A DNA stretch of 64,000 nt from contig NZ_CP063779.1 of NCBI RefSeq assembly GCF_021596945.1, positions 2,516,001 to 2,580,000 on the forward strand, written 5' to 3'. The stretch comes from Mongoliitalea daihaiensis (GTDB lineage Bacteria; Bacteroidota; Bacteroidia; Cytophagales; Cyclobacteriaceae). Positions 31,618 to 39,662 of the stretch are shown here, in pieces (within the stretch, counting starts at the first letter, position 1; every line of letters begins with the position of its first letter). The position numbers and the translations under genes are program-made. Below the pieces are notes generated by a model. That model saw only the letters and a list, made by a program, of their open reading frames with translations. It was not told where the DNA came from and ran no database searches.

Positions 31618-33072
31618 ATGTCTTCAAAAACGAAAATCACAGTAGCTTACGGTGACGGTATTGGACCTGAAATCATGCAAGCAACCTTGGATATCCTCGA
31701 TGCAGCAGGTGCTCAACTGGAATATGATGTCATCGAAATCGGTGAAAAAGTATATTTAAAAGGAATCAGTTCAGGTATGGAGCCTAAAGCGTTTCAATCC
31801 TTAAGAGAGACCAAAGTATTTTTAAAATCTCCTATTACAACTCCCCAAGGTGGAGGTTTCAAGAGTTTGAATGTTACCACTAGAAAATCTTTTGGACTTT
31901 TTGCAAACGTCAGACCTTGCAAAGCATATCATCCATTTGTAAAAACTCATTTTCCAAAGACGGATTTGGTCATCATTCGTGAAAACGAAGAAGATTTATA
32001 TGCTGGAATCGAGCACAGACAGACAGAAGAGGTATATCAAACGTTGAAATTGATTTCTCAGCCTGGTTCTGAAAAAATCATTCGCTATGCTTTTGAGTAT
32101 GCCAAGAAATATGGTAGAAAAAAAGTGACTTGTATGACCAAAGACAACATCATGAAGTTGGGCGATGGTCTATTCCACAAAACCTTTGATGAGATTGCTA
32201 AAGAATACCCTGAGATTGAAAATGATCACAAGATTATCGATATCGGTTCGGCATTGATTGCTGAACGACCAGAAATTTTCGACGTGATCGTGACCCTCAA
32301 CTTGTATGGTGATATCATTTCTGATATTGCTGCTCAAGTGACCGGTTCTGTGGGACTAGGTGGCTCGGCCAACGTAGGTGCTGAAGTGGCCATGTTTGAG
32401 GCCATCCATGGCTCTGCTCCTGATATTGCTGGAATGGATATGGCGAATCCATCGGGGTTATTAAATGGTGCGATTTCCATGTTAGTACACATCGGTCAGC
32501 CGGAAGTAGCAGAGAAAGTTGCCAATGCTTGGATGAAGACCTTGGAAGATGGTATTCACACAGGGGATATTTATCAGGAGGGTCTTTCTACCCAGAAAGT
32601 AGGAACCAAGGCATTTGCGCAAGCAGTGATCGAGCGTTTAGGTCAAATCCCTGCTAGTATGGTGCCGGCCAAGTTTGATAAATCAGACACGACGCCTATC
32701 AGCATCAAGCTAAGACCAGTAACCAAAGCCAAAAAAGAGTTGGTTGGAGTAGATGTTTTCATCGATTGGGATGAAGACAATAGAAATCCAGATTCGATTG
32801 GAGAAAGACTTAGAAAAGCAGATGCCAATGGGTTGAAATTGCATTTGATCACGAATAGAGGTGTAAAGGTATTTCCAGAGGGACAGCCAGAAACTTTCTG
32901 TACAGATCACTGGAGATGCAGATTCAAGACGGCTGATCAATCTGTGATCACTCATGAAGATGTGTTGGAATTGTTAGGACAGATCAAAGCATTGGGCTTT
33001 GACTTTATCAAGACCGAACATTTATATACCTTCGATGGTGTCAGAGGATATAGCTTGGCACAAGGAGAATAA
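31618..33072 (+). CDS. icd: NADP-dependent isocitrate dehydrogenase (long, Thermus-type form)
   Basis: This TCA-cycle enzyme oxidises isocitrate to 2-oxoglutarate. I start it at the ATG at 31618 (MSSKTKITVAYGDGIGPEI), not at a TTG 39 bp upstream, giving 484 residues. The substrate and metal motifs are clear: TTPQGGGFKSLNVTTRK, NVRPCKAYHP, RENEEDLYAG, and NLYGDIISDIAAQVTGS. An additional C-terminal domain of about 130 residues (VFIDWDEDNRNP and beyond) is typical of the roughly 480-500-residue class. Two TAnnTTTG-like motifs (31566, 31574) precede it without a matching -33 box. It has its own terminator. Confidence 0.93.
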   Translation: MSSKTKITVAYGDGIGPEIMQATLDILDAAGAQLEYDVIEIGEKVYLKGISSGMEPKAFQSLRETKVFLKSPITTPQGGGFKSLNVTTRKSFGLFANVRPCKAYHPFVKTHFPKTDLVIIRENEEDLYAGIEHRQTEEVYQTLKLISQPGSEKIIRYAFEYAKKYGRKKVTCMTKDNIMKLGDGLFHKTFDEIAKEYPEIENDHKIIDIGSALIAERPEIFDVIVTLNLYGDIISDIAAQVTGSVGLGGSANVGAEVAMFEAIHGSAPDIAGMDMANPSGLLNGAISMLVHIGQPEVAEKVANAWMKTLEDGIHTGDIYQEGLSTQKVGTKAFAQAVIERLGQIPASMVPAKFDKSDTTPISIKLRPVTKAKKELVGVDVFIDWDEDNRNPDSIGERLRKADANGLKLHLITNRGVKVFPEGQPETFCTDHWRCRFKTADQSVITHEDVLELLGQIKALGFDFIKTEHLYTFDGVRGYSLAQGE

Positions 33073-33080
33073 AAAGCTAG

Positions 33081-33112
33081 AAGCTCCGGAGATATTCTTC
33101 GGAGCTTTTTTT
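33081..33112 (+). terminator. Intrinsic terminator after icd
   Basis: AAGCTCCG and CGGAGCTT form an 8-bp stem around an 11-nt loop, followed by a T-run, 9 bp after the icd stop. Confidence 0.88.
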
Positions 33113-33232
33113 AAGCCTTACGAAATCATTTTTTTTTTCAAGGAAGTTTCAATGAAGGGACCTTCTATTTAAAGGTGTCATTTCATATTTTTGAGGATAC
33201 GTTCACTTTCAACAAAAAGCAATTTAAGATAG

Positions 33233-34285
33233 ATGAGTATAGATGTAGCATTGCTAAGTAAAACCTGTGAAATCCCAGGAGCACCGGGTTTTGAGAAAAG
33301 AATTCGTGATTTTATAGTGGAACAGGTTAGTCCACACGCGGACGAGGTTCAAGTCGACAATTTGGGAAATGTCATTGCCATTAAAAAAGCAAAAAATAAT
33401 CCATCGGGAAAACGGGTAATGCTCGCGGCCCACATGGATGAGATAGGCTTTATTGTCAAGCATATAGATGACAATGGGTTTTTGAGATTCCACACCTTGG
33501 GAGGTTTTGATCCTAAAACATTGGTGGCTCAGCGGGTGATTATTCATGGGAAAAAAGATTTAATAGGAGTGATGGGTACCAAACCCATCCATGTGATGTC
33601 TCCAGAAGAGCGAAATAAAATGCCACAGGTGACAGATTTTTTTATTGACATGGGCATGCCCAAATCAGAAGTGGAAAAATTCATCAGCATCGGCGATCCA
33701 ATTACCCGTGATAGGGAATTGATAGAGATGGGGGATTGTGTCAACTGTAAGTCTATTGATAATAGAGTGGCTGTGTATATCCAATTGGAAACCTTGAAGC
33801 AATTGGAAAATCCAGCTTACGATGTATATGCGGCTTTTACTGTGCAGGAAGAAGTGGGTATTCGTGGAGCAAATGTAGCAGCTCATCAGATTAATCCTGA
33901 TTTTGGAATTGCCTTGGATACCACCATTGCATTTGATGTACCTGGTGCACAAGCACATGAAAAGGTGACCGAATTAGGCAAAGGTACTGCTATCAAAATC
34001 ATGGATGCCATGACTATTTGCGATTACCGCATGGTGGCATTTATGAAAGCTACAGCAGAAAAACATCAGATTCAATGGCAGCCCGAGATCCTAACAGCTG
34101 GAGGAACCGACACCGCAGGTGTTCAGCGTATGGGTAAACAGGGAGCGATAGCGGGAGCTATTTCCATCCCCACTCGCCATTTGCATCAGGTGATTGAAAT
34201 GGCGCATAAGGAAGATATTGGAAATTCTATTCGCTTATTGAAAGCTTGTTTGGAGGAGATGGATCAGTGGGATTGGAAGCATTAG
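33233..34285 (+). CDS. M42 family metallopeptidase (glutamyl aminopeptidase type)
   Basis: This 350-residue cytoplasmic peptidase of the M42 family usually forms tetrahedral dodecamers and trims short peptides. The two-metal site is visible: AHMDEIGF (His and Asp), KSIDNRV (bridging Asp), the Glu pair in FTVQEEVGIRGA, DTTIAFD, and the last His in IPTRHLHQV. A TATTTTTG motif at 33186-33193 could be its -7 box, but no -33 TTTG is at the right distance. Confidence 0.93.
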   Translation: MSIDVALLSKTCEIPGAPGFEKRIRDFIVEQVSPHADEVQVDNLGNVIAIKKAKNNPSGKRVMLAAHMDEIGFIVKHIDDNGFLRFHTLGGFDPKTLVAQRVIIHGKKDLIGVMGTKPIHVMSPEERNKMPQVTDFFIDMGMPKSEVEKFISIGDPITRDRELIEMGDCVNCKSIDNRVAVYIQLETLKQLENPAYDVYAAFTVQEEVGIRGANVAAHQINPDFGIALDTTIAFDVPGAQAHEKVTELGKGTAIKIMDAMTICDYRMVAFMKATAEKHQIQWQPEILTAGGTDTAGVQRMGKQGAIAGAISIPTRHLHQVIEMAHKEDIGNSIRLLKACLEEMDQWDWKH

Positions 34286-34666
34286 GGGAAAGGATGAAGG
34301 AGGAAGGATGAGAGAGGAAGCTCGCAGGATGCAAGGAAAATGCGGAAGAATTCGTATTCAAAAATCTGTATCCAAGTAGAGAAATTAAAATTCAGTTGTT
34401 AACTCCACCAATTTTCCCGGGTTAAAACCTGGTAAAATATGAGCATTTCCTGATCATATACGTGGGTTTTAACCCACTACCATGTAACGTCAGGGAACAC
34501 ACCAAATCACCGGAATAAATCTTTGAAAACTGTAAGGATTAGGATTTACCCAGCTAAAAGGAAGCAAAAGACAAAGCCTGTCCCGAATCAGGGAATCGAG
34601 AATGACACTAGATGGTGGTAAAGATTAATTGAGATAATGATTTTTCATTTGAATCAATAGTGAAAT
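34286..34666. repeat. Non-coding gap with REP-like palindromes and a decayed dispersed repeat
   Basis: No gene is seen in these 381 bp. From about 34316 to 34500 the sequence is recognisably related to 52525-52720: shared landmarks are GCTCGCAG, AATTCGTATT, GTTAACTCCA, ATGAGCATTTCCTGAT (ATGAGTATCTCCTGAT in the other copy) and GGGTTTTAAC. It contains two palindromes, GGTTAAAACC (34419-34429 area) and a perfect GTGGGTT-TT-AACCCAC (34462-34477). Confidence 0.7.
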
Positions 34667-35662
34667 ATGGAAAGCAGCAGCATTTTAATCTATCAAACCG
34701 AAGACGGTAAAACCAAAATAGAAACCCGCCTTGAAAATGAGACGGTATGGTTGACAATTGATCAGATGGCTGAACTTTTTCAAAAGTCCAGATCCACAAT
34801 CAATGAGCACATACTTAATATTTATTCAGAAGGCGAACTAGATGAAGATACCTCTAAGAAAAAAATCGGAATTTCCGATTTTTCTACCAAGCCTACAAAT
34901 TTTTACAATCTTGACATCATTATTTCTGTCGGTTACCGTGTTAAGAGTTTTCAGGGAACCAAATTCAGGCAATGGGCCACAGCAAGATTGAGAGAATATC
35001 TTATAAAAGGGTTTACCCTAAATGATGAGCTACTCAAGCAAGCGGGAGGAGGGAATTATTTCGATGAACTTTTGGCTCGCATCCGTGACATACGGAGTAG
35101 CGAAAAGGTATTTTGGAGAAAGGTCTTGGATATCTATGCTACTAGCATTGATTATGATCCAAAAAGTGATCTTTCCGTGCTGTTTTTTCAGACTGTGCAG
35201 AACAAAATACATTGGGCGGCTCATGGACATACTGCTGCTGAACTGATTTATAAACGGATCGATGCTGCCAAACCCAATCTGGGTCTTACAAATTTTAAAG
35301 GGGCTAAACCTACCAAACAGGATTTGGAAATTGCCAAAAATTACCTCAATGAGGAAGAACTGAATATGCTCAATCGAATGGTGACAGCTTATTTGGAACT
35401 GGCGGAATTGCAAGCACTCAATCGTAAACCTATGTATATGAAAGATTGGATTGAGCGATTAGATGATTTCCTTAGAATGACAGGAAATGAAATTCTAACC
35501 CATGCTGGCAAGATCAGTCATCAACAGATGCTTGATAAAGCCAAACTAGAATATGAAAAATATAAAGCTTTAACGGTTTCAGACCTGAGTGAGGCTGAGA
35601 AGCATTTTGTGGATTATCTGGAAAAGGAAACAAAAAAGCTGACTAACAATAGTAAAAAATAA
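34667..35662 (+). CDS. RhuM family protein
   Basis: This 331-residue protein matches the virulence-RhuM family (COG3943). It has an N-terminal DNA-binding-like region (ETVWLTIDQMAELFQKSRSTINEHI), then the family block IISVGYRVKSFQGTKFRQWATARLREYLIKGF, and a helical C-terminal half with IHWAAHGHTAAELI and FLRMTGNEILTHAGKIS. The name comes from a Salmonella pathogenicity-island gene; the molecular function is not established. Such genes are scattered among genomes, often in variable regions, and this copy opens the accessory part of the window. It stands alone, with repeats upstream. Confidence 0.85.
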   Translation: MESSSILIYQTEDGKTKIETRLENETVWLTIDQMAELFQKSRSTINEHILNIYSEGELDEDTSKKKIGISDFSTKPTNFYNLDIIISVGYRVKSFQGTKFRQWATARLREYLIKGFTLNDELLKQAGGGNYFDELLARIRDIRSSEKVFWRKVLDIYATSIDYDPKSDLSVLFFQTVQNKIHWAAHGHTAAELIYKRIDAAKPNLGLTNFKGAKPTKQDLEIAKNYLNEEELNMLNRMVTAYLELAELQALNRKPMYMKDWIERLDDFLRMTGNEILTHAGKISHQQMLDKAKLEYEKYKALTVSDLSEAEKHFVDYLEKETKKLTNNSKK

Positions 35663-35686
35663 ATATTTAGTTATTTTTGAAATTAT

Positions 35687-36268
35687 ATGGAGATGAATCA
35701 ACAGAACTCAAACAAGCCTTCTTTGACGGGATCGATAGAAAAGCTAATTGAAGCTTGTAAGCAAGAGGATGCTTACAATTCTGCCGGTTCGAAAACCATG
35801 AAGTGGGTGTATAGCCTATTTGGAGGGATAGCACTTTTAGCAGCTTGGGTTGTATCTATTGAATCCTGCGATTGTACGTATGACCGTGCGATTGCATATT
35901 CTTTCTTGTTTGGTGTTGCCTACTTTCTAGGGTATCTTTTTTGGGAGCAGAGAAAAAAGGCAAATTTCAGCTATGTTGTTCCTGCAGCTAAGCTTTTACC
36001 CTTGATTATACAGCGATTTGATATACAGGTCATTCAATTAGGAGCACTCATTCCTCCATTGCTAAGTGTAGGAACTGCCTTATCATTGGTAGTCAACAAT
36101 CCTAAAGAAGACGACTTAAATTGGGTCAACTTTTGCTGGGTCTTTGGTTTATTCTTGTTAATCATTTTCATTTTTGCCTATGTTGGTTATCGGATTTGGA
36201 AGACTAGACAGCAGCCTTTGGTAGTAGAGGCAAGGAGATTGTTGGGGGAGTTGGATATGGCTAAATAA
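35687..36268 (+). CDS. Hypothetical four-helix membrane protein
   Basis: This 193-residue protein of unknown family is not recognised. It has a soluble N-terminus of about 40 residues, then four predicted membrane helices (near YSLFGGIALLAAWVVSI, AYSFLFGVAYFLGYLF, LGALIPPLLSVGTALSLVV and FCWVFGLFLLIIFIFAYVGY) with short charged loops. It ends in a cytoplasmic tail. It lies 24 bp after the RhuM gene; a TATTTTTG motif is 8 bp before the ATG. Translation quality and codon use look like a real gene. Confidence 0.65.
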   Translation: MEMNQQNSNKPSLTGSIEKLIEACKQEDAYNSAGSKTMKWVYSLFGGIALLAAWVVSIESCDCTYDRAIAYSFLFGVAYFLGYLFWEQRKKANFSYVVPAAKLLPLIIQRFDIQVIQLGALIPPLLSVGTALSLVVNNPKEDDLNWVNFCWVFGLFLLIIFIFAYVGYRIWKTRQQPLVVEARRLLGELDMAK

Positions 36269-36347
36269 CTGGATTTAAATTCAGTCAATTTAATCTTTTG
36301 CATATTAGATTATTCTGAAAATTTATCTTATTGATTTGTTAAATCTG

Positions 36348-36542
36348 ATGTCAGAAATAGTTCAAGCTCATGTTTTCAAGCCAAGTGAACGATTAGAGTT
36401 GTTGGATAAGCGAAAAAATTTAATTGGTTGGTTTTTCGTTTTACTAGCTGTATTACTTTTCATACTTGATTATGCCTTTGTTGGATTGGCCATAGGTCTT
36501 TCTATATTTTCAATTTGCTATTTTCAAGCGTTTTTAAAATGA
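36348..36542 (+). CDS. Small two-helix membrane protein, possibly the 5' part of a TGA-split gene
   Basis: From the ATG at 36348 this encodes 64 residues: a charged N-terminus (KPSERLELLDKRKN) and two hydrophobic helices (LIGWFFVLLAVLLFILDYAF and GLAIGLSIFSICYF). A TTG lies four codons upstream. It ends at a TGA (36540-36542) after which the same reading frame stays open to 36854. The family is not recognised. It may be a complete small membrane protein or the N-terminal half of an interrupted gene. Confidence 0.5.
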   Translation: MSEIVQAHVFKPSERLELLDKRKNLIGWFFVLLAVLLFILDYAFVGLAIGLSIFSICYFQAFLK

Positions 36543-36581
36543 TGGCAAAAAGAAAAGGTATTTGGATCATTTCCAGTTAAA

Positions 36582-36854
36582 TTGAACTTTTATTCCGATA
36601 GATTTAACTTAGATGGAGAAGTTTTTAGGATAGATGAAGTCAAAATAACCAAACTTATTTGTTATGACTATGAGGGAAGGGATAATACAGGTTATGTCTT
36701 TGTGGTTAAATATCCTATGCGGTCCAGTGGTTCATGGAATCATCTTTCGTTTATTACTAATGGTCAAGAGGTAACTATGCGTTTTAGGCTTCGTTCATTT
36801 TTGGATAGTAAGAAATTGGAAGACTTGAAGCGCCATTGGGGGATTATTGACTAA
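36582..36854 (+). pseudogene. Soluble domain in the same frame after the TGA; no ATG of its own
   Basis: The frame is open directly from the TGA at 36540-36542 to TAA at 36854, 104 codons. The first usable start is TTG at 36582, giving 90 residues (MNFYSDRFNLDGEVFRIDEV, ending HWGIID). There is no ATG and no visible SD sequence. The composition looks protein-coding: mixed, with aromatic and charged residues and a small beta-rich domain. I read it as the C-terminal part of one original gene with the two-helix segment before it, broken by a nonsense codon. A separate TTG-started gene remains possible. Confidence 0.5.
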
Positions 36855-36921
36855 GGTTTACTTTGAATGTTACATTGAAAAAATTGGATAATCAATCATT
36901 AAACGAATATTATATTTAACT

Positions 36922-37680
36922 ATGACAATCCAATATGCCTCAGATCTTCATCTAGAATTCCCTGCCAACAAGCAATTTTTGAAGAGGAATCTTTTGCAGC
37001 CAATGGCAGATGTTTTGGTATTGTCGGGAGATATTGTCCCATTTGTGCTCATGGATAAGCATCAGGAGTTTTTTAGTTTTCTTTCGGATCATTTTAAAGC
37101 TACTTATTGGCTACCGGGCAATCACGAATATTACCATTTTGATATAGCCCAAAAAAGTGGTGTGTTGCATGAAACCATTAGAAGTAACGTGTTTTTGGTG
37201 AACAATACTTCGGTGGTTCATGATCATGTGCAACTTATTTTCTCTACCCTGTGGAGTCATATTAGTCCAGAATATCAATGGCAGATTGAACGTAGCTTGA
37301 GTGATTTTCATGTGATCAAAAATAAAGGTTATCGTCTTTCAGCGGAGAAATACAATCAGCTGCATTTGGAAAGTTTGGAGTTTTTGACCGATGAATTAAA
37401 TGACAGGAAAGTGGACCAGGTAGCTGTTTTTACCCATCATTGTCCAACCTTTCTCAATTATCCTCAACAATACAAGGATAGTATTCTCAATGAAGCCTTT
37501 GCAGTGGAGCTGTACGACCTAATTGATACATCCAGAATAGACACTTGGGTGTATGGGCATCATCATAGCAATACCGCTACATTCCAAATTGGAGATACTA
37601 AACTATTGACCAATCAGCTGGGCTATGTACAGCGCAATGAGCATTTGCTTTTTGAAACAAGTAAAGTCATAATGTTATGA
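36922..37680 (+). CDS. Calcineurin-like metallophosphoesterase
   Basis: This 252-residue protein contains every metallophosphoesterase motif: ASDLHLEF (D-x-H), LSGDIV (GD), LPGNHEYY (GNHE), FTHHCP (His) and VYGHHHSN (GH-x-H). Such enzymes hydrolyse phosphomono- or diesters; the substrate is unknown. It stands alone after the split gene. An imperfect -7-like TATATTTA ends three bases before its ATG. A hairpin at 37691-37725 may end its transcript. Confidence 0.88.
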   Translation: MTIQYASDLHLEFPANKQFLKRNLLQPMADVLVLSGDIVPFVLMDKHQEFFSFLSDHFKATYWLPGNHEYYHFDIAQKSGVLHETIRSNVFLVNNTSVVHDHVQLIFSTLWSHISPEYQWQIERSLSDFHVIKNKGYRLSAEKYNQLHLESLEFLTDELNDRKVDQVAVFTHHCPTFLNYPQQYKDSILNEAFAVELYDLIDTSRIDTWVYGHHHSNTATFQIGDTKLLTNQLGYVQRNEHLLFETSKVIML

Positions 37681-37690
37681 GAATCAAAAC

Positions 37691-37725
37691 TGGAGAAAAA
37701 ACTCGCCTAATCGAATTTTTCTCCA
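37691..37725 (+). terminator. Possible terminator hairpin after the metallophosphoesterase
   Basis: TGGAGAAAAA and TTTTTCTCCA form a 10-bp inverted repeat around a 15-nt loop, 10 bp after the stop. Flanking AAAACT and AGTTTT extend it loosely. There is no clean U-run after the stem, so it is a weak call. Confidence 0.4.
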
Positions 37726-37750
37726 AAAATTAGTTTTCAATTAAGTATCG

Positions 37751-37894
37751 CTATTCCATCAAACCCACAGCCTTCAGCGCTGCTTCAGCGATGATCCCGT
37801 CTTGAGCAGAAGTAACTCCTGAGATACCAATAGCGCCAATGAGGTCTCCGTTTTTGAATATAGGCAAGCCACCTTCTACAGCTGTTATGGGCAT
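37751..37894 (-). pseudogene. 3' remnant of a GlcG/HbpS-family heme-binding protein gene
   Basis: The minus strand encodes 47 residues (MPITAVEGGLPIFKNGD, then LIGAIGISGVTSAQDG and AALKAVGLME) that match the C-terminal part of GlcG/HbpS proteins, whose usual length is about 130-160. In that family the GGLPI and IGAIGVSG blocks are C-terminal, so roughly two-thirds of the gene is missing. Six upstream codons (YHPYKT) remain in frame before a TAA. No intact 5' part was found between here and YdcF. The rest of 37895-38165 holds no gene. Confidence 0.75.
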
Positions 37895-38165
37895 GGTTTT
37901 ATAAGGATGATATTATTTTTCACACGCTTAGTATTCATCAAGTTTTCAAATTTGCAAAAATAAGCATGTAAAGGAGCATTTTTTCACGCTACTGTCCCAA
38001 CGTATGGACGCAACGCTCGCAAGGGAGGACATTTAATTTTTTTGTTTCGCTTGTAGGATCTCCCTTCTTTTATTTTTCTTGATTCCCCGATCTTCTGGAC
38101 AAGCTTTATCTCTTGTTTATTGTCTCAAAAACTCTAACATCACACTCCTGCTTGCAGCAGGCAAG

Positions 38166-38207
38166 TCTAGTATCTCGCTTCTAATATCTAGTATCTCGCT
38201 TCTATTA
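38166..38207. repeat. Two tandem 21-bp units
   Basis: Two head-to-tail copies of a 21-bp unit, TCTAGTATCTCGCTTCTAATA and a near-identical second copy, sit between the GlcG remnant and ydcF. Their reverse complement (AGAAGCGAGA core) recurs at 52457-52481. Confidence 0.8.
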
Positions 38208-38211
38208 TCAT

Positions 38212-38982
38212 TTACATATACCCTGCCACCTTATACATCGCAATACCCATCCACTCTTTCACCAATTTGTGCCACATAAAAATGGCATAGGGGTCTGGGT
38301 AGAAAAGATGGGGGATGTCCCATTTGGTATCGCTGGCATAGTAGTCCGTAGGGAAAGGATAAGTGATGAAACCAGCCTTTTCAAAGCAGCCTTTCGCTCT
38401 TTTCATATGGAAGGCTGATGTAATTAATATAAAGGATTGATCTGCCGGGATATCAAGCTCTTGTAAGGTTTCCTTTGTGAAAATTGCGTTCTGATACGTG
38501 TTTTTGGCTTGGTCTTCTATGATAATATCTGTTTCCGGAACTCCTGCAACCAGTAAAAAGTCTTTCAAGAGTTTAGCTTCTGTATTGGGGTTGGTTGGAT
38601 TAAGTCCTTGGCCTCCCGTAATCAAAATCCTGTTGATATTACCTTCTTTATACAATTGAAGCGCATGAGTAATCCGATCTGCTCCTTTATTGAAAAACGT
38701 ACGGTCATAGGTAGTTTTACTCAGGTTGGTTACACCAGTAAGTACAATACCGATATCATGTTTGGGAACCTCGCTCAAGGGGATAAAGTTAGGTTCCCAC
38801 CGTTGCATGGCCCAATTGGCTAGAAATTGATTGCTGAAAAAACATAGTGATATTATACTTAGAAGGATGATTTTCTTTCCTTTTTTCCTGTCAGGCCAAT
38901 AAAAACCAGTGATTAATCCGAGGAAGATCAGTGTCAATGGCATCACTAGGAAACTGAGAAATTGGGATAGAATAAAAAACAT
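38212..38982 (-). CDS. YdcF family protein (DUF218, ElyC/SanA-like)
   Basis: This 256-residue protein has two N-terminal membrane helices (FLSFLVMPLTLIFLGLITGF and IILLSIISLCFF). A DUF218 domain follows with HDIGIVLTG, GADRITHALQLYKEG, ILITGGQG, DTYQNA-like KNTYQNAIFTKE and ILITSAFHMKRA. Members ElyC and SanA affect envelope integrity in E. coli; no enzymatic activity is agreed. It stands alone with a fair promoter upstream. Its 3' end abuts the 21-bp repeats. Confidence 0.88.
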   Translation of the reverse strand: MFFILSQFLSFLVMPLTLIFLGLITGFYWPDRKKGKKIILLSIISLCFFSNQFLANWAMQRWEPNFIPLSEVPKHDIGIVLTGVTNLSKTTYDRTFFNKGADRITHALQLYKEGNINRILITGGQGLNPTNPNTEAKLLKDFLLVAGVPETDIIIEDQAKNTYQNAIFTKETLQELDIPADQSFILITSAFHMKRAKGCFEKAGFITYPFPTDYYASDTKWDIPHLFYPDPYAIFMWHKLVKEWMGIAMYKVAGYM

Positions 38983-38998
38983 AGAAGCCTATTTTGCC

Positions 38999-39029
38999 CA
39001 AATGTAGGGAGTTTTCAACTGCAATGAAA
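38999..39029 (-). promoter_or_regulatory. Bacteroidota-type promoter for ydcF
   Basis: The minus strand has TACATTTG (39006-38999), a full -7 match, with TTTC at 39029-39026 exactly 19 bp upstream (three of four bases of the -33 box). The -7 ends 17 bp before the ATG. Confidence 0.5.
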
Positions 39030-39116
39030 TACAGCTTATGATAGTATAAGAGTTTTGGTAATTAACGGTACTGAGTATTTGCAATTGAGGGTAAGAAATG
39101 ATCTGACCAATTTGTA

Positions 39117-39374
39117 TCATCCAAGAAATAAAAATAAAAGAATGGCAGTAGCAATAATTCCTAAGAATACACCGAAACTCAATCGTTTCTGAAATATTTT
39201 TCTGCTATGTCGCTCATCGATAAGAGCATTGTAAATAGCAGGATCTACTTTTTCATTTCGATTTCCTGCTTTATCATGATACGGATTATCTTTCAACGGA
39301 GCACGTTTGCTTTTGATGCTTCTGTTATCCTTGAAAGATTGAATCATGTTAAACCCTGAAGTTCCACCCGCCAT
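39117..39374 (-). CDS. Small conserved tail-anchored protein
   Basis: The start MAGGTSGFNMIQSFKDNRSI at 39374 gives 85 residues; an in-frame ATG 78 bp upstream adds a segment that crosses a low-complexity repeat and is rejected. The soluble part is basic (KSKRAPLKDNPYHDK) and the C-terminus is a single membrane helix (GVFLGIIATAILLFLFLG). The MAGGT...GFxMIQS opening is one I associate with small conserved Bacteroidota proteins, but the function is unknown. Confidence 0.7.
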   Translation of the reverse strand: MAGGTSGFNMIQSFKDNRSIKSKRAPLKDNPYHDKAGNRNEKVDPAIYNALIDERHSRKIFQKRLSFGVFLGIIATAILLFLFLG

Positions 39375-39424
39375 AATCGTAATTTTAAGGCAGTATACTA
39401 AAAAAATATGAAAGCTACAAGGTA

Positions 39425-39662
39425 GAAGGGACACAAAGGCACGAAGGCACAAAGCGTTAGTTTACATTGATTCAAGACTTAGTTCTGGTCCTATCCTTTC
39501 AACAGTCTACAGACTGTTTACCAGCAGTCTAAAGACTGCAACCATTCTAGTCCAAGTCTCAAGACTTGAACTATCCTGTTTTTTCTGTGTATTCCGTGCC
39601 TTCTGCGAGAAATAATTCCCCTTTTTTCCATACTCACAAAATTCTCTGTGTATTTTTGACAC
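39425..39662. repeat. Repeat-rich gap: ACAAAG-type element, three short hairpins, CGCAGAA-type element
   Basis: Three kinds of short repeat sit between the tail-anchored protein and the FAD oxidoreductase. 39431-39455 reads ACACAAAGGCACGAAGGCACAAAG. 39501-39568 holds three hairpins with the core AGTCT-N2-AGACT (arms 39501-08/39511-18, 39524-30/39533-39, 39553-59/39562-68). 39582-39612, read on the minus strand, gives TCTCGCAGAAGGCACGGAAT, related to copies at 34.3 and 52.5 kb. No gene is present. Confidence 0.75.

Noticed and set aside
34286-34666. CRISPR array
   Set aside because: The repeats here and at 39.5 and 52.5 kb are palindromes or decayed blocks with irregular spacing, and no cas genes are present.
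36540-36542. TGA read as selenocysteine
   Set aside because: No hairpin that looks like a selenocysteine insertion element was seen directly after the TGA, and the flanking residues do not resemble a redox site; a nonsense change is simpler.
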